Shown: positions 30,125 through 40,036, counted from the first letter of the stretch. The stretch is DNA of 64,000 nt from Paralimibaculum aggregatum (GCF_030270585.1 NZ_BSYI01000008.1:62001-126000); one strand, 5' to 3'. The notes: generated from the letters alone by a model not told the origin. A program made the numbers and translations.

Positions 30125-30141
30125 GGGAGCACGGTGCTCCC
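30125..30141. promoter_or_regulatory. Palindrome in divergent region
   Basis: GGGAGCACGGTGCTCCC is a near-perfect 17-bp palindrome, 21 bp before the ATG of the small gene at 30,163 and 101 bp before the divergent regulator-hydrolase. It could be an operator or a leader hairpin. Confidence 0.35.
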
Positions 30142-30162
30142 GCCAGAGAGAGGAGAGCCGAG

Positions 30163-30435
30163 ATGACCGAGATCCAGACCCGCCCCGCCCGGACTGCCGA
30201 GATCGCCGGGACGCCGGAGAGTTTCTTCCTTGCCGATGGCCGGATCGACTATCCCCGCGCGCTGGCCGCCGGGCGGCGCTGCCGCTCCGCCGCGGTCTGC
30301 GCCGCCGGGGCCGGGGCGGTCCGGGGAGCCCGGCAGGCCGCCGACGCCGCGGCATCGCAGGGTGCCGAGACCGGCCGGAGCCTGCTCGGCCGGCTCGCCC
30401 GGTTCTGGCTGTCGCCCAGCCCCGTCATCCGGTGA
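30163..30435 (+). CDS. Small hypothetical protein
   Basis: 90 residues, Ala- and Arg-rich, with no membrane segment or signal peptide. The segment FFLADGRIDYPRALAAGRRC (20-39) is the most conserved-looking part; I recall similar short, unassigned proteins in Rhodobacterales. A ribosome binding site (AGGAGAG) precedes the ATG. Its end overlaps the convergent membrane protein by 11 bp. Confidence 0.6.
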   Translation: MTEIQTRPARTAEIAGTPESFFLADGRIDYPRALAAGRRCRSAAVCAAGAGAVRGARQAADAAASQGAETGRSLLGRLARFWLSPSPVIR

Positions 30436-31840
30436 GCGGGCCCGAGGCGGCATCGTCGGGCCCGGCCCGGCGCGCGCCTCCGGCCGAGGCCCGGTCGCAG
30501 CAACCGGTCAGCAGCAGGTCGGCCGCCGCCACGATGGTGAACATGCCGATGGCAAGATAGGGCAGCAGGTGCTTCTCGAACTCGAAATACCCGTCGGCGA
30601 CCACGATGAACACCGGCGAGACGATCAGCGGCAGCAGCAGCGCCGCCGGCACCGCCCGGCGCGCCGCCGCCGCCGCCACGAAGAGCCCCACCCCGAGGCT
30701 CAGCACATGGCCGAGCCGGGCCAGCAGCCAGGCCCAGACCTCGGCCAGCGGCCCGGGATAGAGATAGTGCAGCCGGTAGTCCGCCCGCAGCGCGGTCAGC
30801 CAGCTCTCGCGGGCCACCGCCAGCGCCAGCGCGGGATCGCGCAGCAGCGTGCCGAGATAGGCCGGCAGCCGCCCGTGCACGGCCAGCGCGCGCTGCTCCT
30901 CGCGCGGCAGGGCGGTCATCTCGGGCCAGTAGGGGCTGCCCCAGTGATGCGCCACGCTCTCGGGCAGGCCGGTATCGGCGAATCCGGTGCGGCCGAGGCG
31001 GTCCTGCTGCACGCCGCGGCGGGCGAGGAAATCCCGCTCCGGCCAGGTCGAGACCGCGGCCGAGGACAGCGCCAGCCCGTCGAACACGCGGTTGTAGGCG
31101 TTCGGCACGCCATAGCGGATCTGGTTGCGCATGACGCCGAGCCCGACCACCACGACGAGAAAGCCGAGCATCAGCACCCGCGCCCGCGGCGGCTCGCGCC
31201 ACAGCACCAGCGCCACCGGCAGCAGCATCAGCACCATCGAGGGCTTGGCATAGATCAGCAGCGTCGTCGCCAGCACCAGCCAGATCGGCGGGATGCGGCG
31301 CCGCACGGTCCCGAGCAGCAGCGCCGTCCAGCCCGGAGCCAGCGCCAGCACCGCCGCCTCCTCGAAGGGCGAGTTGAAATAGCCGACCAGCACCGGGCAG
31401 AGCAGGATCGCCGCGATCGCCACCGCGGCGGCGAGCTTGCCGCCGCGGCTCGGCAGCGCCCGCATCAGCAGCAGCACGCCGCCGAGGAACAGCGCGAGAT
31501 AGGCCGCGGTCAGCCAGGCGATGTCGAATCGCGCCGCGCCGAGGGCCTTCGCCGCCAGCGCCGCGCCCTGGGCGATCAGCGCCGAGAAGCTGTCCGGTAC
31601 CAGCCGGCGGAGCTCGTTCTCGCCGATCTCCGCCATCGGATAGGTGCGGCCCGGCGCCGGGTCCCCGATGCTCGCGGCACGCGGGACGAAGGCCTTGTCG
31701 AGCACGCGGTAGCCGTCGCCGTTGTCGGCGAGGCCGATCCCCTGCCCCTCGATCAGCAGCAGCGCGCCGCACCAGCCGAGCAGCAGGAGCAGGCCGGCGA
31801 TCGCAGCGCGCCGCAGCAGGCTTGCATCTCCCGCGCTCAC
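30425..31840 (-). CDS. Polytopic membrane protein, GT-C-like topology
   Basis: 471 residues with about ten hydrophobic segments and a large loop between residues ~245 and ~335. The layout, a first TM, an exported acidic loop with [10 protein letters not shown], then many TMs, resembles GT-C-fold membrane glycosyltransferases, but no family signature is strong. It starts with GTG overlapping the trpF stop (GTGA), so it is co-translated with trpF. I cannot assign a function. Confidence 0.7.
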   Translation of the reverse strand: MSAGDASLLRRAAIAGLLLLLGWCGALLLIEGQGIGLADNGDGYRVLDKAFVPRAASIGDPAPGRTYPMAEIGENELRRLVPDSFSALIAQGAALAAKALGAARFDIAWLTAAYLALFLGGVLLLMRALPSRGGKLAAAVAIAAILLCPVLVGYFNSPFEEAAVLALAPGWTALLLGTVRRRIPPIWLVLATTLLIYAKPSMVLMLLPVALVLWREPPRARVLMLGFLVVVVGLGVMRNQIRYGVPNAYNRVFDGLALSSAAVSTWPERDFLARRGVQQDRLGRTGFADTGLPESVAHHWGSPYWPEMTALPREEQRALAVHGRLPAYLGTLLRDPALALAVARESWLTALRADYRLHYLYPGPLAEVWAWLLARLGHVLSLGVGLFVAAAAARRAVPAALLLPLIVSPVFIVVADGYFEFEKHLLPYLAIGMFTIVAAADLLLTGCCDRASAGGARRAGPDDAASGPLTG

Positions 31841-32574
31841 CCGCGTCGCCCGTGCCCGTGTCGCGGCCCCTGCCCGGAATCGTGGCCGGAATCGTCTCCG
31901 GCATCACGGCCGGGCGCCGGCCCGCGCAGGTTTGCCGGGGCACCGGCGCGGCCCGCCGCGGCCAGGAAGGCGCGGATCCTGTCCGGGTCCTTCACGCCGG
32001 GGGCGCTCTCGACGCCGGAGGAGACGTCGAGCTGCGCCGCCCCGGTCACCGCCACCGCCTCGGAGACGTTCTCCGGGGTCAGCCCGCCGGCCAGCATCCA
32101 GGGCCGCGGCCAGCGCCGCCCGGCGAGCAGCCGCCAGTCGACAGCGAGCGCATTGCCGCCGGGGCGGGTCGCGCCCTTCGGCGGCTTGGCATCGATCAGC
32201 AGCTGGTCGGCCACCGGGGCATAGCGCGCCACCGCCTCGAGATCCGCCGCCTCGCGGACGCCGATCGCCTTCATTGCCGGCAGCCCGGTGCGCGCCCGGA
32301 TCGCGGCGACCCGGTCCGGCGGCTCCTGCCCGTGCAGCTGCACCATGTCGATCGGCAGCCCGGCGAGCAGCTCGACCAGCGCATCGTCCGGGTCCACCGC
32401 CAGCGCCACCTTGACGACGCCCGGCGGCGCCGCGAGGGCCAGCGCGCGCACCGCCTCGGCGCCGAGACTGCGCGGGCTCGGCGGGAACATCACGAAGCCC
32501 AGATAGGCCGCCCCCGCATCGGCCGCCGCGGCCACCGCGGCCGGGTCCATCAGCCCGCAGATCTTCACGCGCAC
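31837..32574 (-). CDS. trpF: Phosphoribosylanthranilate isomerase
   Basis: 245 residues. The barrel starts with VKICGL, has [20 protein letters not shown], the DAKPPKG segment and the [11 protein letters not shown] phosphate site. It isomerises PRA to CdRP in tryptophan synthesis. I chose a GTG start six bases from GGGGAGG; an in-frame ATG nine codons upstream lacks a ribosome binding site. A His/Gly-rich tail (ending [13 protein letters not shown]) extends beyond the barrel, which is unusual. Confidence 0.93.
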   Translation of the reverse strand: MRVKICGLMDPAAVAAAADAGAAYLGFVMFPPSPRSLGAEAVRALALAAPPGVVKVALAVDPDDALVELLAGLPIDMVQLHGQEPPDRVAAIRARTGLPAMKAIGVREAADLEAVARYAPVADQLLIDAKPPKGATRPGGNALAVDWRLLAGRRWPRPWMLAGGLTPENVSEAVAVTGAAQLDVSSGVESAPGVKDPDRIRAFLAAAGRAGAPANLRGPAPGRDAGDDSGHDSGQGPRHGHGRRG

Positions 32575-32642
32575 CGCAGCGCCTCCCCGCCGTCCGTCCA
32601 TCGGAAATCCGCCCCGCTCGGCGCCCGGCCCGGGCGCCCCGT

Positions 32643-32996
32643 TCACCCCGGACGCCGGCGCCGCGCCGGCAGCGCGGGCATCTCGTCCTCGCCCTCGCCG
32701 AGCCGCAGCGAGAGCCGCTTGATCTCCTTGCGCAGGCGCCAGACCTCCTCGGTCTTCTCTTCCACCTGCCGGCGATGCTTGGCCTCGCGCACCCATTCCA
32801 TCACCTGGCCCACCACGATGCCCACCAGCACCGCCGCGAAGATCACCGCCGCCAGCGGCACCCCGCGCAGCTCGGCCTCCGGCAGGCCGAGTCCCTGCGG
32901 CAGAAGGAATACATCGACAGGGGCCCGGTTGGCCACACCCACGACCACGAGCCCGAGCCCGAGCACGCTCAGCACGCCAAGCCTGACTATCCGCAT
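32643..32996 (-). CDS. lapA: LapA-domain (DUF1049) membrane protein
   Basis: 117 residues: two membrane segments (about 5-22 and 46-64) and a basic, coiled-coil cytoplasmic tail ([20 protein letters not shown]). This is the alphaproteobacterial LapA-domain protein usually found between ihfB and trpF. LapA in E. coli works with LapB in lipopolysaccharide assembly control; the function of this shorter form is less sure. Confidence 0.85.
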   Translation of the reverse strand: MRIVRLGVLSVLGLGLVVVGVANRAPVDVFLLPQGLGLPEAELRGVPLAAVIFAAVLVGIVVGQVMEWVREAKHRRQVEEKTEEVWRLRKEIKRLSLRLGEGEDEMPALPARRRRPG

Positions 32997-33033
32997 CGGC
33001 AGCCTCCGCCCGGAGGGGCCGCAGCCCCCAGGG

Positions 33034-33315
33034 TCAATCCGAGTTCATGCGCTCGCGCAGTTCCTTGCCGGCCTTGAAGAAGGGCACGGTCTTCTCCGGC
33101 ACCTCCACCGCCTCGCCGGTGCGCGGGTTGCGCCCGGTGCGGGCGTCGCGATTCTTGACCGAGAAGGCGCCGAAGCCGCGCAGCTCGACCCGGTCGCCGC
33201 GGGCCAGGGCCTCGGTGATCTCGTCGAACACCGTGGAGACGATGCGCTCGACATCGCGCAGATAGAGATGCGGGTTGTCCTCCGCGATCTGCTGGACCAG
33301 CTCGGATTTGATCAT
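33034..33315 (-). CDS. ihfB: Integration host factor beta subunit
   Basis: 93 residues of the HU/IHF fold. It has [32 protein letters not shown] with the DNA-bending Arg/Gly-rich arms, and [18 protein letters not shown]. It pairs with IHF-alpha (gene elsewhere) to bend DNA in recombination, replication and transcription. Its position beside lapA is typical of the order. Confidence 0.97.
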   Translation of the reverse strand: MIKSELVQQIAEDNPHLYLRDVERIVSTVFDEITEALARGDRVELRGFGAFSVKNRDARTGRNPRTGEAVEVPEKTVPFFKAGKELRERMNSD

Positions 33316-33433
33316 GCGACCCCCCCGTTACACGGCAAGACCCTGTAGGTTCAGGGTTTTTACATTCGGCCAAGGGTTGCACGCGATCTCCCCTGCGTCA
33401 ACGGCAATGCCGCTCGACTGCATGCGGGCGGCA

Positions 33434-34348
33434 TCAGCCGGTCCAGATCGCGAGCAGCTGCGGCCCGGGCGCGAACTGCACCGGCGCGGCCGGCAGCCAG
33501 GCGCGCATCCGCTCCTCGATATCGCCGAAGGGGAAGGGCAGGTCGGTCTTGTCCCAGCGATAGTCGCGCTGGCGCAGCTCGGCGGAGATGTCGTGCGTCT
33601 CGGCCAGCCAGTCCCGCGCCGCGCTCTCGTCGCCGAGCGCATCCACCAGCCCCAGCGCCGCGGCCTGGGCGCCGGAGAAGACCCGCCCGTCGGCGACCTC
33701 GGCGAGCCGCGGCCCCTCGAGCCCGCGGCGCTCCGAGACCAGCCCGGTGAACCAGCCATAGGCGTCGAGCACCAGCGCCTCCATGGCGGCGATCTGCTCC
33801 GGCGTGTGCGGGCTCACCGGGTTGGGCGCGGCCTTCAGCGGGCTCGACTTGATCTCGGTGAAGGAGACGCCGAGGCGCTCCAGCAGCCGGGTCGCGTCGG
33901 GCACCGAGCTGACCACGCCGATCGAGCCGGTGATGGTGTTGCGCCGGGCGAAGATCCGGTCCGCGCCCATTGCGGCGACATAGCCGCCGGAGGCCGCCAC
34001 CTCGCCGAGCACCGCCACCACCGGCTTCTCCGCGGCGACGGCGCGCAGCCCGTCGAACAGCGCCTCGGAGCCCACCACGGTGCCGCCGGGGCTGGAGATC
34101 GAGACGATCAGCGCCTTCACGTCGTCGTCCTCGGCGATGCGCTTCAGCGCCGCCTGCCGGTCGCGGTCGGAAACGATCACGCCGTTGATCTCGATCCGCG
34201 CGACATGCGCGCCGCCGCCCTTCGCCGCGCGCCAGGGCACCAGCGCCACCACCACCGCGAGGATGGCGAGAATCGCGAGGATGCGCCAGAAGGCGAGGCG
34301 CTTGCGCAGGCGGCGGCGTTCGATGATGGCATCGGCAGTGGCGGGCAT
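33434..34348 (-). CDS. sppA: Signal peptide peptidase SppA-type serine protease (S49)
   Basis: 304 residues, the short form of SppA. One N-terminal membrane segment (~18-40) anchors the periplasmic S49 domain. The nucleophile is Ser120 in EVAASGGYVAAMGAD, and SSPGGTVVGSE (85-95) forms the oxyanion side; the lysine partner is expected in the EIKSSPLKAAPNP region. It degrades signal peptides after export. The ATG lies before a basic pre-TM region (RRRLRKR); the longer upstream frame is a shadow through repeat DNA. Confidence 0.92.
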   Translation of the reverse strand: MPATADAIIERRRLRKRLAFWRILAILAILAVVVALVPWRAAKGGGAHVARIEINGVIVSDRDRQAALKRIAEDDDVKALIVSISSPGGTVVGSEALFDGLRAVAAEKPVVAVLGEVAASGGYVAAMGADRIFARRNTITGSIGVVSSVPDATRLLERLGVSFTEIKSSPLKAAPNPVSPHTPEQIAAMEALVLDAYGWFTGLVSERRGLEGPRLAEVADGRVFSGAQAAALGLVDALGDESAARDWLAETHDISAELRQRDYRWDKTDLPFPFGDIEERMRAWLPAAPVQFAPGPQLLAIWTG

Positions 34349-34601
34349 GGGCTGTCTCCGGTTCCCGATCCGTGTGCAAAGGGGTAGGGCGGCGCGGCCC
34401 GTCTGGCAAGGGCGGAGCGGGCGGTTGGCCGCGCGCCGGCCCGGCCCGGCGCGCCCTGCCGCCGAGGAGCGCCGCATTGTTGGAGAGCGCCGCCAGGGGC
34501 CCGGCGAGGCGCAGGGTGCCGGCCATTGCGACGGCAGCCGCGACCGGCGGAGCCTCCCGGCGCGATGCGCCCGCGGCGGCATCGCGATCCGCGACTCGGT
34601 G

Positions 34602-34831
34602 GTGGCCCCGCCCTTCTCCCGGTCGTTCAGGCCGGCGGTTCCACCAGCCTCGACACGGGTGCCCGCGCCGATCCGGTGAACGCCGCGCGGGCCGGTAGCC
34701 ATTCCCCGGGGGATGGCCCCACCCTTCGCCGTCGCCCTCCTGGTCGTTCAGGCCGGCGGTTCCACATGCCTCAATCCGGGGGGCTGCGCCGGTGCGGTGA
34801 TTGCCGCGCGGGCCGGAAGCCAATCGCCGGG
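34602..34831. repeat. Imperfect tandem direct repeat, two copies, ~121-bp period
   Basis: The 24-bp core at 34,621-34,644 is repeated exactly at 34,742-34,765. A second part, CCGCGCGGGCCGG followed by a similar A/T-containing stretch, recurs at the same spacing (34,683 and 34,804). A leading part, GGCCCC-rCCCTTC, also recurs. It lies between sppA and the rpsA terminator. Its function is unknown. Confidence 0.8.
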
Positions 34832-35080
34832 CGATGCCTTCGGTAAGCGGCCGGGCAAGGCACGGGATGCCTTCGGGACGGACTTCCGCCGCAGGGCGCG
34901 AGGGGAGCCGGACGCTTCCGGCTGCGCGACCGGATGCAGGCCCGCAAGCTCTCGGCGGCGCGCCGGCCGAACGGCGCCGCCGCGCGCCTGGCCGAGCCGT
35001 CGGCGCAGGGCCCGTGCGCGGCCGTGAAAGGCGCGCCGGGCGACCGGCCGATTGCCGGCGGCGGCGGTGCCAGAACGCGA

Positions 35081-35110
35081 GAAGGGCGCGGGGGTGGCCC
35101 CGCGCCCTTC
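35081..35110 (-). terminator. rpsA terminator hairpin
   Basis: A perfect 13-bp inverted repeat (GAAGGGCGCGGGG / CCCCGCGCCCTTC) with a 4-nt loop lies 26 bp after the rpsA stop. The stem is very stable, though no long T-tract follows. Confidence 0.75.
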
Positions 35111-35136
35111 GGTTCCGCTGGCGATGCGGGCGAGGA

Positions 35137-36819
35137 TTACTCGCCGCGATCCTTCAGCGCGGCGCCGAGGATATCGCCGAGCGAGGCGCCCGAATCGGAG
35201 GAGCCGTACTGCTGCACCGCCTCCTTCTCGTCGTCGATCTCGCGCGCCTTGATCGAGAGCGAGATGCGCCGCTGCGCCTTGTCGAGATTGGTGATCTTGG
35301 CGTCGATGCGGTCGCCCACCGAGAAGCGGTCCGGCCGCTGCTCGGCGCGGTCGCGCGACAGGTCGGAGCGGCGGATGAAGGCCTTCATGCCGTCATGCTC
35401 GACCTCGATGCCGCCATCCTCGATCGCCGTCACGATCACGGTCACCACCGAGCCGCGCTTGACGCCCTTGGTGGCCTCCTGGAACGGATCGCCGCCGAGC
35501 TGCTTCACGCCGAGCGAGATGCGCTCCTTCTCGGTATCGACATCGAGCACCACGGCACGGACGAGATCGCCCTTCTTGTACTCGGCCATCGCCTCCTCGC
35601 CGGAGCGGTTCCAGTCGAGGTCCGAGAGGTGCACCATGCCGTCGATATCGCCGTCGAGACCGATGAACAGGCCGAACTCGGTGATGTTCTTGACCTCGCC
35701 CTCGACCTCGGAGCCCGCCGGGTTGTTCTCGAGGAACGCCTCCCAGGGGTTCTGCAGGCACTGCTTGAGGCCGAGCGAGACGCGGCGCTTGGAGGGATCG
35801 ACATCCAGGACCATGACCTCGACCTCCTGGGAGGTGGAGACGATCTTGCCGGGATGCACGTTCTTCTTGGTCCAGGACATCTCGGAGACGTGCACCAGGC
35901 CCTCGACACCGGCCTCCAGCTCCACGAAGGCGCCGTAGTCGGTGATGTTGGTGACGCGGCCGGTCCATTTCGAGCCGATCGGGTACTTGGTCTCGACCGA
36001 ATCCCAGGGATCCGCCATCAGCTGCTTCATGCCGAGGCTGATGCGCTGGGTCTCCTTGTTGACCTTGATGACCTGCACCTTGAGGGTCTCGCCGATGGAG
36101 ACGATCTCGGAGGGGTGGTTGACGCGGCGCCAGGCCATGTCGGTCACGTGCAGCAGGCCGTCGACGCCGCCGAGATCCACGAAGGCACCGTAGTCGGTGA
36201 CGTTCTTGACCACGCCGTCGACCACATCGCCCTCTTTCAGCTTGGCGACGATCTCGGCGCGCTGCTCGGCGCGGCTCTCCTCGAGCACGGCGCGGCGCGA
36301 CACGACGATGTTGCCGCGGCGGCGGTCCATCTTGAGGATCTGGAAGGGCTGCGGAACGCCCATCAGCGGGCCAACGTCGCGCACCGGGCGCACGTCGATC
36401 TGGCTGCCGGGCAGGAAGGCCACGGCGCCGCCGAGATCGACGGTGAAGCCGCCCTTGACGCGGCCGAAGATCGCGCCCTCGACGCGCTCGCCCTTGTCGT
36501 TGGCGGCCTCGAGACGGTCCCAGGCCTCCTCGCGGCGGGCCTTCTCGCGGCTGATCGCGGCCTCGCCGCGCGCGTTCTCGACGCGCTCCAGGAACACCTC
36601 GACGGTGTCTCCCGGCTTGAGCTCGGCCGGCTTGCCGTGCGCGCTGAATTCCTTGAGGTCGACCCGACCCTCGGCCTTGAAGCCGACATCGATGACCGCC
36701 TGACCGTTCTCGATCGCGATCACCGTCCCCTTGACGACCGAGCCTTCGTCCGGGGTCTCCTTCTCGAGGCTTTCGTTCAGCAGGGCCTCGAATTCGTCCA
36801 TAGTGGCAGTTGACGCCAT
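35137..36819 (-). CDS. rpsA: 30S ribosomal protein S1
   Basis: 560 residues with six S1 RNA-binding repeats, each with a G-x-V-x(n)-G-A/F-F-V motif; DYGAFVDL, DYGAFVEL and EFGLFIGL are the clearest. The first repeat region begins at ~residue 27. S1 brings mRNA to the 30S subunit, especially for structured or weak leaders. It is followed by a strong hairpin terminator. Its neighbour upstream is cmk, the standard arrangement. Confidence 0.98.
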   Translation of the reverse strand: MASTATMDEFEALLNESLEKETPDEGSVVKGTVIAIENGQAVIDVGFKAEGRVDLKEFSAHGKPAELKPGDTVEVFLERVENARGEAAISREKARREEAWDRLEAANDKGERVEGAIFGRVKGGFTVDLGGAVAFLPGSQIDVRPVRDVGPLMGVPQPFQILKMDRRRGNIVVSRRAVLEESRAEQRAEIVAKLKEGDVVDGVVKNVTDYGAFVDLGGVDGLLHVTDMAWRRVNHPSEIVSIGETLKVQVIKVNKETQRISLGMKQLMADPWDSVETKYPIGSKWTGRVTNITDYGAFVELEAGVEGLVHVSEMSWTKKNVHPGKIVSTSQEVEVMVLDVDPSKRRVSLGLKQCLQNPWEAFLENNPAGSEVEGEVKNITEFGLFIGLDGDIDGMVHLSDLDWNRSGEEAMAEYKKGDLVRAVVLDVDTEKERISLGVKQLGGDPFQEATKGVKRGSVVTVIVTAIEDGGIEVEHDGMKAFIRRSDLSRDRAEQRPDRFSVGDRIDAKITNLDKAQRRISLSIKAREIDDEKEAVQQYGSSDSGASLGDILGAALKDRGE

Positions 36820-36923
36820 GTGCGTTAGGTCTCCTGAATAGATTTACCGGCCGGCCGGTTGGTTCCGGCGGTCTTTCCTGATCCTGGGTCGGGAGCGGCA
36901 CGAACACGCCGGCATGCGAGCCC

Positions 36924-37562
36924 TCAGCGGACCCGCGCCAGCGCCTGCTCGATGATGTCGACCGCACGTTCGACGGCCTGCTCTATAGTCAAATCGGTGG
37001 TATCTATCAAGTGTGCATCGACCGGTTTCGTCAGCGGCGCATCGGCGCGGGAGGCGTCGCGGCTGTCGCGCTCCTCGATTTCGCGGCGCACCGCATCGAG
37101 GCTGCCGGCGGCGCCGCCGGCGGCCATTTCCTCGTGCCGGCGCCGCGCCCGGGCGTCGAGGCTGGCGTCGAGATAGAGCTTGACCTCGGCCTGCGGGCAG
37201 ATCACCGAGCCGATGTCGCGCCCGTCGAGCACCGCGCCGCCCTCGCGCCGGGCGAAATCGCGCTGGAACGCCACCAGCGCCTTGCGCACCCCGGCCATGG
37301 CGGCGACCTTGGAGGCCGCCCGCGAGGCCAGCGCGCCGCGCAGGTCGTCGCGCGCGAGGTCCGGCGGCGTCAGCTCGCGCGCCACCAGCTCGGCCAGCCC
37401 CTCGTCGAGCGTGCCGCGGCCCTGGTCGAGCGCCTTGCGCCCCACCGCGCGGTAGAGCAGCCCGGTGTCGAGATGGGCGAAGCCGAAGCGTGCCGCCACC
37501 GCCTTCGCCAGCGTGCCCTTGCCGGCCCCTGCCGGTCCGTCGATCGCCACCGTGAACTGCAC
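36924..37562 (-). CDS. cmk: Cytidylate kinase
   Basis: 212 residues. The P-loop GPAGAGKGT (9-17), the DTGLLYRAVG substrate motif, DGRDIGS and the RHEEM/RD lid residues are in place. It phosphorylates CMP and dCMP. The start codon is GTG with only a weak GGGAC-type ribosome binding site; translation may be modest. Confidence 0.97.
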   Translation of the reverse strand: MQFTVAIDGPAGAGKGTLAKAVAARFGFAHLDTGLLYRAVGRKALDQGRGTLDEGLAELVARELTPPDLARDDLRGALASRAASKVAAMAGVRKALVAFQRDFARREGGAVLDGRDIGSVICPQAEVKLYLDASLDARARRRHEEMAAGGAAGSLDAVRREIEERDSRDASRADAPLTKPVDAHLIDTTDLTIEQAVERAVDIIEQALARVR

Positions 37563-37641
37563 GCCCGTCCCCGTCCCGTGTTTCCCCGCGGGGCAGGGTT
37601 AGGCCATAGGCCGGACGGAGACAAGCGCTCGCGGGCGGCGC

Positions 37642-38235
37642 TCAGCGCATCGCCCGCAGGCCGCGGGGGCGCGGCGGCGGCGGCTCCGGCGCGGCGAGAT
37701 GCCGGGCGATCTCGCGCAGGCGCGGGGCGAGATCCTCGCGGTGGTCGATCTCCACCAGCGCCAGCCCGGCGCGGCGGCAGGCAGTGCGCTTGATGCGGTC
37801 GCGGCTCGCATGGCCGTTGCCGCGGTGGCCGGCGCCGTGGAACTCCACCGCCACCAGCGGCCGGCCGGCGGCGTCGACCACGAGAAAATCGAAGCGCTTG
37901 GCGGCGATGCTGCGGAAGGCGGCGAGCGATGCCGGGGCCGGGCCATCGGTGCCGAACACCGCGCCGAGCGCCACCTGCGCATGCAGGCTGGCGCCGCGCC
38001 CGGCCGCCCCGGTCTCCTCCAGCAGCCGCAGCAGGTCGCCGCGCAGCCGCCCCTCGGAGCGGTTCCAGATCGGTGCCGGGGTGACCGTGACGGCCGGGTC
38101 GGCGATGGGCTCGGCCGGGCGCCGCGCGGCCCGCAGCAGCCGCACCGCGGCGAGCGCGGCGGCGGCGAGGAGCAGCGGCCAGAGCAGGCCCTGCAGCCCC
38201 GCCAGCAGGTCGGGAACCGCGTCGATGCCGGTCAT
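37642..38235 (-). CDS. DUF2726 membrane-anchored nuclease-fold protein
   Basis: 197 residues. A single N-terminal membrane segment (~17-34) is followed by a cytoplasmic domain with DFLVVDAAGRPLVAVEFHG, then H-x(9)-RD-x(2)-K and AGLALVEID. This is the DUF2726 pattern, a fold related to restriction-endonuclease-like (PD-(D/E)xK) proteins. It may bind or cut nucleic acid at the membrane, but no biological role is established. Confidence 0.78.
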   Translation of the reverse strand: MTGIDAVPDLLAGLQGLLWPLLLAAAALAAVRLLRAARRPAEPIADPAVTVTPAPIWNRSEGRLRGDLLRLLEETGAAGRGASLHAQVALGAVFGTDGPAPASLAAFRSIAAKRFDFLVVDAAGRPLVAVEFHGAGHRGNGHASRDRIKRTACRRAGLALVEIDHREDLAPRLREIARHLAAPEPPPPRPRGLRAMR

Positions 38236-38272
38236 GCCCGAATCGCTCCGGCCAGCCCGAGGGCGGCGCCGG

Positions 38273-39664
38273 TCAGCCGGCCGGCTGGATGCGCGCGCCG
38301 AGCCCGGCCATCAGGGTGCGGAAATCGGGGAAGGAGGTGGCGATCGGCCGGGCGTCGTCGACCGTCACCGGGGCCCTGGCGCCGAGCCCCATCACCAGGA
38401 AGGCCATGGCGATGCGGTGGTCGAGATGGGTCGCGACCAGCCCGCCGCCGGGCACCGAGCCCGGGCCGCGGCCGTGCACGGTCATGCCGTCCTCGTGCTC
38501 ATCGACCGCGACGCCGTTGGCGCGCAGCCCGGCCACCGTGGCGGCGATGCGGTCGCTCTCCTTGACGCGCAGCTCCGCGATGCCGCGCATCACCGTCGGC
38601 CCCTCGGCGGAGGCGGCGAGGCAGGCCAGCATCGGGTATTCGTCGATCATCGAGGGCGCGCGCTCGGGCGGCACCTCGACGCCGGCCAGCGCGGAGAAGC
38701 GGACGCGCAGGTCCGCCACCGGCTCGCCGCCCTCCTCGCGCGGGTTCTCGTGGGCGATCTCCGCGCCCATCTCGGCCAGCGTGGTGTAGAAGCCGGCCCG
38801 CGTCGGGTTGAGGCAGATGCCCGGCACCAGCACCTCGGCGCCCTCGGAGACCAGCGCCGCGGCCACCGGGAAGGCGGCCGAGGAGGGGTCGCGCGGCACC
38901 GCCACGGTCAGCGGGCGCAGCTCGGGCCGGCCGGTCAGCGCAATGGCATGGCCCTCCGGCGTCTCGCTCACCGAGACCTCGGCGCCGGCCGCCATCAGCA
39001 TCCGCTCGGTATGGTCGCGGGTCGCCTCGCGCTCGATCACCACGGTCTCGCCGGGGGCGTTGAGCCCGGCCAGCAGCACCGCCGACTTCACCTGCGCCGA
39101 GGCCATCGGCGTCGCGTAGCGCACCGGCACCGGCGCCTCGGCGCCGACCAGCGTCAGCGGCAGCAGCCCGCCGCGGCGCCCCACCGCCCGCGCGCCGAAC
39201 AGCGCCAGCGGGTCGAGCACGCGGCCCATCGGCCGGTGCCGCAGCGAGCCGTCGCCGGTGAAGGTGGCGGAGATCGGGCAGGTCGCCATCATCCCCATGA
39301 TCAGCCGCACCCCGGTGCCGGAATTGCCGCAGTCGATCACGTCCGCGGGCTCGGCCAGCGCGCCGGTGCCGACCCCCTGCACGCGCCAGGCGCCGGGCCC
39401 GTCGCGGGTGACGGCGGCGCCGAAGGCGCGCATCGCGCGGGCGGTGTCGAGCACGTCCTCGCCTTCCAGGAGGCCGGTGATCCGGGTCTCGCCCACCGCC
39501 AGGGTGCCGAAGATCAGCGCCCGGTGCGAGACCGACTTGTCGCCGGGGATCGTCGCGGTGCCGGAGAGCCCGGGCGAGGCATGGGCGGCCAGACGCAGCG
39601 GGGCGTCCTCGCCGCGCGGCTCGTCGGCGGGCGCCGCCGTCATGTCGGTGGTGGATGAAGGCAT
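38273..39664 (-). CDS. aroA: 3-phosphoshikimate 1-carboxyvinyltransferase (EPSP synthase)
   Basis: 463 residues. The sequence is of the class II (CP4-like) type: [10 protein letters not shown] (41-50), [22 protein letters not shown] and LRVKESDRI. The residue that decides glyphosate sensitivity is Gly116 in GNSGTGVR; in glyphosate-tolerant CP4 this is Ala. The enzyme makes EPSP in aromatic amino acid synthesis. I chose the ATG at 39,664; a longer upstream frame lacks family similarity. Confidence 0.96.
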   Translation of the reverse strand: MPSSTTDMTAAPADEPRGEDAPLRLAAHASPGLSGTATIPGDKSVSHRALIFGTLAVGETRITGLLEGEDVLDTARAMRAFGAAVTRDGPGAWRVQGVGTGALAEPADVIDCGNSGTGVRLIMGMMATCPISATFTGDGSLRHRPMGRVLDPLALFGARAVGRRGGLLPLTLVGAEAPVPVRYATPMASAQVKSAVLLAGLNAPGETVVIEREATRDHTERMLMAAGAEVSVSETPEGHAIALTGRPELRPLTVAVPRDPSSAAFPVAAALVSEGAEVLVPGICLNPTRAGFYTTLAEMGAEIAHENPREEGGEPVADLRVRFSALAGVEVPPERAPSMIDEYPMLACLAASAEGPTVMRGIAELRVKESDRIAATVAGLRANGVAVDEHEDGMTVHGRGPGSVPGGGLVATHLDHRIAMAFLVMGLGARAPVTVDDARPIATSFPDFRTLMAGLGARIQPAG

Positions 39665-40036
39665 CGGCACGTCTCCCGCTCGCTTGCGCGGGGATATAGC
39701 GCCGGGTGGGGCCGCAGGTCCAGTCCGGTGAGCTCGCCGGCCCGGCAAGATACCGGGCCGGCACGACGCTGGCACATGCGCCACCCATGCACGCAAGGCT
39801 ACCCCCGCACACATATGCAAGCGCCCTCGCTCACCGCAGAGATCCCGCCGCATGCGACGGCCGGCAGCTCGGCCGTCTTGCGGGACCCCTGCGGCCCCAC
39901 GCAAGATGTCTGCCAGCCGATCGCGGCCTGCGTGAGGCCGGCTCTGCCTTGGTTTCGCCCAATGTTGGGAGGTCTCGCCCAGCTTGGCCCGGAATCGGGC
40001 AGGATGCCGGGGGCCCGGCCCGTGCCCGAACCCTGG
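39665..40036. other. 372-bp intergenic region with hairpins
   Basis: No gene is supported. It contains a perfect 10-bp inverted repeat with a 7-nt loop at 39,736-39,762 (GCCGGCCCGG / CCGGGCCGGC), probably in the aroA leader, and a second hairpin at 39,843-39,885. A short stretch near 39,780-39,830 is somewhat less GC-rich and may hold the aroA promoter. Confidence 0.5.
39843..39885 (-). terminator. Candidate terminator of the MFS gene
   Basis: A two-part stem: 8 bp (GACGGCCG / CGGCCGTC, 6-nt loop) and 6 bp outside it with an internal loop. It lies about 150 bp after the MFS stop on the minus strand. Confidence 0.4.

Larger units (their letters stand above)
34349..35136. other. 788-bp intergenic region between rpsA and sppA
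   Basis: No convincing gene is present. It contains an imperfect tandem repeat (see 34,602-34,831) and the rpsA terminator hairpin near its right end. ORFs here consist of Arg/Gly-rich translations without family features or ribosome binding sites. Confidence 0.6.

Noticed and set aside
34360-34846. Frames running into the sppA start from upstream
   Set aside because: They come from the tandem repeat and continue the sppA frame backwards, but have no signal or family match. The short start with a basic pre-TM region was preferred.
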